Assembly: GCF_003573695.1 (NCBI RefSeq) | Contig: NC_039358.1 | Location: 100,130,117 to 100,194,116 of the forward strand | Origin: Papaver somniferum | Taxonomy: Eukaryota; Streptophyta; Magnoliopsida; Ranunculales; Papaveraceae | Direction: 5' to 3' | Length of the DNA stretch: 64,000 nt | Shown here: positions 57,194 to 64,000 of the stretch, piece by piece | How the letters are laid out: every line of letters begins with the position of its first letter | Position numbering within the stretch: position 1 is the first letter of the stretch | Program-made: the position numbers and the translations under genes | Notes under the pieces: generated by a model | What the model saw: only the letters and a program-made list of their open reading frames with translations | Database searches by the model: none | Told to the model about the DNA's origin: nothing

Positions 57194-57476
57194 TTAAACT
57201 GTACCGTACCAATATCTAGCAAGTTAATTAGTGCAGTAGTTTCATTATCATTTTGCAGCATTGATTTTGGCAACCTCTACGATCTACATTTCATTTCTTT
57301 TTTCTTTGTTCTTTTCTTTTTGGTGTGTGTGCACCTTCCTCTTTGCTCTTTTTTCTTTTCTTGTAACTAATTCAGATTTAACATTTTGTACCAATGTATT
57401 TCATTCAAATTCAGCTTCACGTGTGGATTGGAAGGCCGGTCATAGAAAATTTATGTGTAGATTTATGAAGATATAA

Positions 57477-57805
57477 ATCTAGAAATTTAATGCTCATGAT
57501 TGTTTTGTCTTATAAAATGATATCTCATTGAATGTGTGGTATCCATCCCATAACCCGGCTAGTTCGGGCACTAGTTCATTTATTTAGAGCATGTTACTAG
57601 ATGATAAAAAAAGGTTATTGGAAATAAATTTTACACAACCCTTATCCAACTATTATTTAACTACCCATTTTATTCCTGATTAATTAGCGTTAATTAATCA
57701 TATTAAATGTTATTGATCATTTTAGATCTGAGATCAACTAATGTAAATCGATCTTCATTTGAATCAAATGACTAAAAAATTTGATTTTTTTTCGGAAACA
57801 CAATC
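57477..57805. other. AT-rich flank, nothing recognised except a duplicated 21-mer
   Basis: 57751-57771 is identical to 58631-58651, which lies at the start of the ORF at 58418-58657. Confidence 0.5.
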
Positions 57806-57954
57806 CAGAATCGGTTTACGTTCATGTACTTTTAAACCGATTCTGGGTACTGTTTTCGAAATTAACAAAGGACTTACAGAATCGGTTTAAGTAGGCATAG
57901 ATACAATCTGATTCTAACAATCATATTTTTTTGAGTCATATATAAACCGATTGT
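57806..57954. repeat. Hairpin array, cluster 1 (3 units)
   Basis: Units at 57806-57845, 57877-57915 and 57917-57954. Each is 38-40 bp with arms of type (C)AGAATCGGTTTA / TAAACCGATTCTG or ACAATC / GATTGT. The first has a perfect 13-bp stem and a ~14-nt loop. Confidence 0.85.
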
Positions 57955-58044
57955 GACCTTTTCATAAGATTTCTTTTTCATTCATTTCATATCTTCTCCT
58001 TTTCGTAGGAATCACGGATGCACTTAGCACGTGCATCAAGCATT

Positions 58045-58657
58045 TTAACCCTTAGGTGACCTAGTGGACGAGTTATAGTCTCGTGAGGGTTTACATAGAG
58101 GTCTACCCACAAAACCTACACAAAAGCTTCTAAAACCATCAATCTTCCTCGGAGGAATCCGAGTCCGTTCTCCCACCATAAAGTCCGGGCCATACTCCGG
58201 AATTTTGGATACCATGAAGTGATAGCTTGCATCGAATGCGAATGCTTCCCCCTTTTCCTCCAAGTAGCCTGCTTTCACGACTTCATGCCACAAAAACACA
58301 ACACAAACTTACTTACTTAGTGGTGTTTCATTGGAAGATAAAACAACATGGATTAGGTAAAATAATCCACAAAAATACTTACAAATTGTTCAATGAACAA
58401 GCTAAAGTGGCTAGCGTTCAAATCCGATGTTGGATAGCTATATAAGAAAGTATCGCATTTTCGATGACTTGGTGCCTAGCATGGATTTGTTGAACACTTC
58501 TTCCATTCGGATTTCCAAAATCTTGCCTATATTTGTTATATACCTTTGTCCAAAAGGTTTCGGCACCTACCCGTACGGAAGACTGATATTTAATTCCAGT
58601 TTCGACATACCATGCTTTGGTGATGGATAAATCTTCATTTGAATCAAATGATGCCAT
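58045..58657 (-). pseudogene. Myb/SANT-like transposon accessory protein fragment (PIF/Harbinger ORF1-like)
   Basis: On the minus strand an ATG at 58657 begins MASFDSNEDLSITKAWY and continues with FWTKVYNKYRQDF and RSVQQIHARHQVIENAI. This is the layout (acidic start, AW, FW..I/V...Y, R-rich helix) of the Myb-like ORF1 proteins of plant DNA transposons and of related NAM-associated proteins. A shift near 58435 breaks the frame; the alternative phase continues to a GTAAGTA donor near 58385. A further block at 58299-58045 reads FLWHEVVKAGYLEEKGEAF and FMVSKIPEYGPDF. ORF1 proteins bind DNA and aid the transposase. No transposase was found. Confidence 0.55.
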
Positions 58658-58878
58658 TGTTGTATGTAGAGGTATTGGGAGAGTTGTAAAGAGTAGATTA
58701 TGATATGAGATTTGGAGAGTATATGTATATAGGTGTGTGTTGTTTTGTGGAGGTATAGAGTGAGAGGGTATAAAATGTGCAATTTTGGGGCAAATGGGGT
58801 CCAAGGATGAGCTCTTTATATATAGAGAAAGGTCCCAACAACTATTTTTTTTTTTTGAAAAAAGTGAAATAATTTGGA

Positions 58879-59173
58879 ACAATCGGTCTTCTAGAATGTC
58901 CATAAAATCCGATTGTGTTTCTATGCCACCAAGAATTGGACTTTATTGTTGTCAACATAAACCGATTAAAGACATGTAAAAGTTTTGAATTTTAAACCGA
59001 CACTAATAGGTTTATATAAATGCACATGTGATCCGATTCTAGCTTGAAAAGGATACAGAAAAAAAAACATCTATGTGGCATGAAGAATCGGATTATACTG
59101 ACCCAACATATAAACCGATTCTCTTATGACCTAGACAATCGGTTTATGTTGACATATCGAGTAGCCTAATTGT
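58879..59173. repeat. Hairpin array, cluster 2 (5 units)
   Basis: Units at 58879-58916, 58931-58967, 59003-59040, 59084-59122 and 59135-59173. Arms are of the form (A)CAATCGG/AGAATCGG ... CCGATTGT/CCGATTCT. Unit length is constant at 37-39 bp, and arm sequence varies by a few bases. Confidence 0.82.
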
Positions 59174-59372
59174 TGGCATGTGTTTGGGTAACATAATTAT
59201 TGAGCATGCATAAACTTGTTTGATACACATAAGATTATAATTAAAACTTTAAGTGCATTAAGTTCAAACCAGGATCATCCAAAATATAAACCTTAACCAT
59301 CCCAAAAGAGTGTTAAAAACTTAAACAACCAAGTCTTAAAACCTTAAATTTTTAATTACCTAAAACTTAAAC

Positions 59373-59745
59373 TTATAAATCATGGAACATAAGGAGCAGC
59401 AACACCAGGAGCATTTGCGAAGCAGCACCACCAACACCAGCATCAAGAGCAGCAGCTTCTGCATCATCCATGGCTTGATATTCAGCCATTTCTTCAAACA
59501 TACCTTCCAAATGTCTGTGGCGATCCCTCTCAGCTGAAATCAAATCCCTCTTTCTCCTTGCGAACCTGATGATCTCATGGAGCTTTTCTAGTGCAAGCTT
59601 GTCTACCAGTGCCAGGGCTTCCTCCAGACGGGTCTCACGCTCATATGCAAACTTGTATAGGCTTATTTGTGGCACGATTTGTGGTGCCCTGTGAATGTAT
59701 TCATGGGTGATATCTCAAGAGTAAAATGCTAGGTGGCTGAAGTCC
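59373..59745 (-). pseudogene. Coiled-coil ORF between hairpin clusters
   Basis: The minus strand opens at an ATG near 59745 (MDFSHLAFYS, then a TGA) and continues in frame for about 110 codons: ETRLEEALALVDKLALEKL, FARRKRDLISAERDRHRHL, EMAEYQAMDDAEAAALDAG. It has heptad-like charge spacing, so it is probably a coiled coil. The end is Leu-rich. An acceptor-like TTTGGTAG precedes the ATG. The protein is not recognised. Its position between hairpin clusters suggests the same mobile unit as 58045-58657. Confidence 0.45.
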
Positions 59746-59847
59746 ATATCTACCAAAAAAAAAAAAAATCAAGTTAACAATTGGTACATAATTAAACATA
59801 TGTAATACGATTCTCAACAACAAAACACACAGGAATGTCAAACATAA

Positions 59848-60153
59848 ACAATCGGTTTATGTGATACATATACAAAAATCGATTATGAAATGGTACCTGA
59901 AGAGACAATTCCACAATCGGTACATTCATAAGCAAATTAAATCCGATTGTGGAAACCTAGAGTTTAATAAAAATTAGTACCAAGAATTTGTTTATGCTAA
60001 TGCACTTATAAATCGATTCTGGTGATGTCTTTTCATATTCCGATTTCGGATCCAGAATCGGTCGATGTTAATCATCATATAAATTGATTACTCTGCATGC
60101 TCTTCATGGCTGAAGAACAAAACAGAATCGGATTATACGAATAAACCGATTGT
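59848..60153. repeat. Hairpin array, cluster 3 (5 units)
   Basis: Units at 59848-59885, 59913-59950, 59983-60020, 60054-60089 and 60124-60153 (the last shorter, 30 bp). Same arm consensus as clusters 1 and 2. Confidence 0.82.
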
Positions 60154-60159
60154 GGGTAA

Positions 60160-60955
60160 GATCAAAGATTTTGATTTTCAAAAATCGAAGATTTAAACAC
60201 ATCAATCAATGAAGAAATGCCAATAATACAACGAGTTGATGGATATTTACCTTTTTCTTGGTTGGATCGCAGATCGTTGGAGAAAAGGATCAAAAAAAAA
60301 TTGATTAGGTTTTGAGAATCTGGAAAGATTAGGATGAAAATATAAAGTTTTGCTGATTTAGGTTTTTATGTTTTTGGACTTTACTGAAAATGGTAAAGAT
60401 TAATATTTATGTGGGTTAGTTTTAGGAATTAATTTGGGGATAGATTAGACTTTTTAAGAAGTTTGGATCCCCAAAGCCATTTGATAAAATTGGGAGAGAA
60501 ATTTGATAGGCCCCAAATAATTAGCCTAGGCCCCAATTTAGCCAGGATCTATAAATTCTCTGTGTAAGTGCCTCAATTCATTTTTAGGTTCTTAAAATCC
60601 CATCACAGTTTGTCCATAAAATGGACGATTCAACCGTAATTTTTTTTATAGTAGTGATCTAGCAACAAATAAAAAAATAAAATTAGCTTTTGCTTAACAA
60701 ATAATTAATTAAAAAAGTCAAAAAAAAAAGTAAAAGATATAAGACAGACTATGAAAAAGGATGGGATCCCTATAATTTTACCTCTCAGTTCTCAAAGTAC
60801 CTCTGAACAGTAAACATAAGTTTTAGCAAAACCCCACTCTCATTTTTTAGCACATGAATTTAACTACTGTTTCTCATCAATCAACCTCACTATAAATAGT
60901 TCAACATGGGTAAATAACTAAATACTGGGTGGAAAAAACAAGATATAAAATCATT
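60160..60955. other. AT-rich interval, nothing recognised
   Basis: It contains ggccccaaataattagcctaggcccc-type inverted text near 60511-60536, which may be a transposon end. No gene is visible. Confidence 0.4.
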
Positions 60956-60959
60956 TAGT

Positions 60960-63194
60960 TAATAAATAATTTTAATTTCACGAATATTGATGGTATTGAA
61001 ACCTTTGACCAAGCGGTGATGAAGATGGAGATGAGGAACTTTTATAGCTCTTTGTTTACTGAGGACAATGATGTTGCTTTTTCTCTTGAAAGATTGGAAT
61101 TTGCAAGAATTGCAGATGAAGAGAAACTGGAGATGGAAAAGAAGTTTACTGAGGAAGAAGTTTTTGGATTTATTAAGAGTTCGGGAGCCAATAAGTCCCC
61201 AGGGCCTGATGACTTTTCTATGGAGTTTTACAAAAGTTGTTGGTCAATAATCAAGGATGATTTCATGAAGTTGATGGAGGAATTTATAAATTTGGTACAT
61301 GGGATTGGAGATTTAATTGATCCTTCTTATCTTTAATACCAAAAAAGGAAGATTCAAGTACATCAAAAGATTTTAGACCACTTAGTTTATTGGGCAGTGC
61401 TTATAGAATTTTGTCTAAAGTACTGGCTAACAGATTGAAGGGAGTTATGCATAAGTTGGTGAATGAATATCAAGGTGCTTTTGTGAAAGATAGGCAGATC
61501 TTGGATGGTGTTTTAATTTCTAGTGAATGCATTGATAACAGATTGAAGCAGAAGAATCCAGGAGTACTTTGCAAAATAGACATGGAGAAGGCTTTTGACC
61601 ATGTGAAATGGAAGTCTTTGCTGAGGATTTTGGAGAAACATGGGTTTGGAGGAAGGTGGATATCATGGATAAGATGGTGTATTTCTTCAGCTAATATAAC
61701 AATGTTGGTTAATGGGAGCAATACTGAGAAATTCAAACCTTCTAAAGGTTTGAGACAGGGAGATGCATTGTCTCCATTTTTTTCTTGCTGGTGGTGGAAG
61801 TGTTGTCCAAACTGCTTCAAGATGCAACAAGGAGATGTCAAATACATGGTTTTCAGGTGGTGGATAATGGAACAATGGTATCACACTTACAATTTACAGA
61901 TGATACCCTGATATTCATTGATGCAACTGTGGAAGATATTAGAAGACTGTTTATTATTCTTAATACTTTTGAATTGTTGACAGGGCTAAAATTAAACCTG
62001 GAGAAGATCTCAATGATTAGTGTGGGGGAAGATGATCAGGTGGAGATGTTAGCAATGGAGCTGGGTTGTAAAGTTGAGAAGCTACCAATTAAGTATTTGG
62101 GATTACCTTTGGGGGCAACAACAAGGTGTTCATCAGTGTGGGATGAAGTTGTGCATAGAATGGAAGTTAAATTGGAAACTTGGAAGAATAAGTTTTTATC
62201 CAAAGCTGTAAGGTTGGTATTGATTAAAAGTTGTTTAGCTAGCTTACCAATATACTTTTTGTCTTTAATTCATATGCCTTCTAGTGTTGAATTGAAACTT
62301 ACAAGATTGATGAAGAACTTTTTATGTGATTCAAGTGTGGAGAAGAGGAAGATGTGTTGGGTTTCTTGGTTGAAGATTTGTAGGCCAAAGAATCTAGGTG
62401 GTTTGGGAATCAAGAATCTGAGATGTATCAGTAAGTCTTCAAAGGCTAAGTGGATATGGAGATACACAAGAGAAAAAAGGGCATTATGGAGAAGTATAGT
62501 GCAACAGAAGTTCAATAACAATTCTGAAATTTTAATTTCAAGTGACGATGTAAAACCAGTTGGAAGGAGTGTATGGAAGAATATTCTAAATACTACTTCA
62601 TTTTTGCAGAGTCATCTTGATTTTAATTTGAACAATGGTAAGAGTATAAGATTTTGGTTGGACAATTAGACATTTGGGGGTATTCTGAAAGATAGATTTC
62701 CAGCAGTATACAAAGCTTGTAGTACTAAGTTGGCTTCAGTGAGTGATATGATTCAAAATGGTTACTTGTATTGTCAATCCAAAAAGAATTTGTCAGTAGC
62801 TGAGCAATGGGAGTGGGATATGTTGTGCAATGAAATAGGACCAGTTCATGGTCTTAATGAGAATGAAGATACTGTGGATTTCTTTGGAGGGTTTTCTGTC
62901 AGGAAATGTTACCAATTGCAGGTGCAAGATGAGCCATATGTATGTGATTTTAACAAATTTCTTTGGAAGAAGAATGTGCCACCAAAGGTAAGCTTCATGC
63001 TATGGGCTTATTTTCATGATTCATTGCCTACTTTTGATATGTTAAGACACAGAAGAATTGAGGTGCAGAATGAACATTGTTTATTTTGTAACAATGAGAT
63101 TGGAACTGCAGATCATATGTTTTTGCGCTGTGATTATGCTTTTAAGATTTTTGGTCAAAATTCATTAAAGGATTTTTGGTCAAAGTTCACATAA
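60960..63194 (+). pseudogene. L1-like LINE reverse transcriptase, few lesions
   Basis: RT text in order: NKSPGPDDFSMEFYKSCW (about 61190), AYRILSKVLANRLKGVM (61400), EYQGAFVKDRQILDGVLIS (61465), DMEKAFDHVKW (61580), GLRQGDALSPF (61750) and FTDDTLIF (61895; usual FADD). Then come KYLGLPLG (62090), NLGGLGIKNL (62395) and a zinc-binding CLFCNNEIGTADHMFLRC (63075-63130). Lesions visible: a stop near 61334, a shift at a run of T at 61779-61785, and TAG at 62667-62669. The 5' part (endonuclease) is missing, so it is a 5'-truncated insertion. L1 RT copies its RNA at a nicked target site. Confidence 0.9.
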
Positions 63195-63944
63195 TAATTA
63201 TAATTTTATATGAGTTTCTGTTGAATTTATTTGATTTTTTATCTTCAAATTGAGATAAAATTTTCACTTATCTTGAATCTGTCATTGGGTTTATATTTTT
63301 ATGATGGTTTGGACCGATTTTGGTTTTTTGGGTTGAATTGATTTTATATTCCAACAAATTTTAGATCTGAATTTGAAGTCATGATTGTTTCAGTTTGATT
63401 TATTTCTTGTGTTTAATGATAATTTTGGATCAAGCAGTTACAAGAGATGATGTTTGAGATAAATGCTTGCGACAACTTTCCGAGGAAATAAACTGTATTG
63501 TGTATGGATCATACGGAGAGAATATCCAACAATTATTAAGGAGACATTTTTTTTCAACTATAAACTGAAACATAAATCTCTTCAAAAATATATGTGAGAT
63601 TTGTTGGTGTTGTATTATTATGTGAACTAATCTCCCCAGACTGTTTTGTATAGAAATATGGAAGAGTATAATGAAATCTCAAGAGTAAGGAGCGTATAAT
63701 ATTTGTTGAGCTATGCCAAGGTATATTTACTCTCTTTGACTCATTTTTTTTTGTCACGGTATGTGGTTAGTGCAATGGCAGTTGTGTTTTTAGGTGTTTC
63801 TAAGATGGTTCATGTAATGGTTGTTGGTCTAATTAGGTTCCAGACTTCATTCTGCCTTACCTTATATGGGTGTTAAATTGCAATCTTATTATGAAATGCT
63901 AGTGTTTATCTACCTAAATATGAAACACTCAAGAGTAAATTTAT
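63195..63944. other. AT-rich interval after the LINE, nothing recognised
   Basis: No ORF with coding character and no clear poly-A tail or TSD for the LINE. Confidence 0.45.
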
Positions 63945-64000
63945 GATGAAACCAATTTTGGTTTCATCTAAATTTGGTGAAACCGATTTTGGTTTCATCT
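63945..64000. repeat. Two 25-bp near-palindromes at the window end
   Basis: 63945-63969 and 63976-64000 read g.tgaaacc.attttggtttcatct and differ at two positions. Each folds on itself (GAAACC/GGTTTC). They may be the start of a repeat array that continues past the window. Confidence 0.8.

Noticed and set aside
57806..60153. CRISPR-like array
   Set aside because: Repeats are palindromic and irregularly spaced, in a plant context with no cas genes. Hairpin repeats of a mobile unit fit better.

Overview
The window looks like nuclear DNA of a flowering plant, probably a eudicot: it is AT-rich, has one long multi-exon gene with GT-AG introns, and otherwise consists of nested plant-type LTR retrotransposons, L1-like LINEs, a MITE and other repeats. 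I cannot assign a species. Nothing bacterial, organellar or CRISPR-like was seen, apart from a tRNA-like scrap near 36.5 kb.

Layout. (1) 1-16843: a Ty3/gypsy element of the Tat type. The window opens inside its 5' LTR. The 3' LTR is 13820-16843, with termini TGTAGATG/CATCTACA. It has a collapsed gag, then protease, RT, RNase H, a second (archaeal-type) RNase H and integrase, all broken by stops and frameshifts. RT is split by a 3.1 kb element in the opposite orientation (3963-7087, target-site duplication taccc). Between integrase and the 3' LTR are two antisense genes with introns. (2) 16844-18874: a relic LTR of a related family, then the 3' end of a Ty1/copia element. (3) About 19.3-26.5 kb: the only substantial host gene, a 435-residue protein with two tandem SLT (lysozyme/lytic-transglycosylase-like) modules, whose 5' flank is a copia LTR. 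(4) 26.6-32.8 kb: LINE remnants with a decayed minisatellite and a 2.05 kb solo LTR (TSD tttag). (5) 32.8-38.4 kb: a terminal-inverted-repeat element, a 309-bp retroposed fragment with a 16-bp TSD, a tRNA-like remnant and little else. (6) 38488-53109: a SIRE-like copia element on the minus strand with no RT or integrase, sitting in a LINE. Its 5' LTR was later invaded by a gag-only Tat-like element (45009-51247, TSD caagg).

(7) 53110-55680: the rest of the split LINE. Then a 409-bp MITE with a 9-bp TSD (55706-56114), a small plant gene (56771-57193), and 57.8-60.2 kb, where three clusters of about 13 copies of a ~38-bp hairpin alternate with minus-strand ORFs resembling a DNA-transposon accessory protein. 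(8) About 60960-63194: a fairly well kept LINE RT. The window ends in a pair of 25-bp palindromes.

Most unusual signals. The inner element 45009-51247 carries, antisense to gag, a six-exon 765-codon gene whose splice phases all match, with its own TATA box, an NLS-like motif, coiled coils and an acidic tail. Its 3' end overlaps the sense gag tail to tail. The outer Tat element has its own spliced antisense genes. The ~38-bp hairpin array at 57.8-60.2 kb is the second candidate. Both are read from sequence only; expression, family membership and copy number need searches I cannot run.
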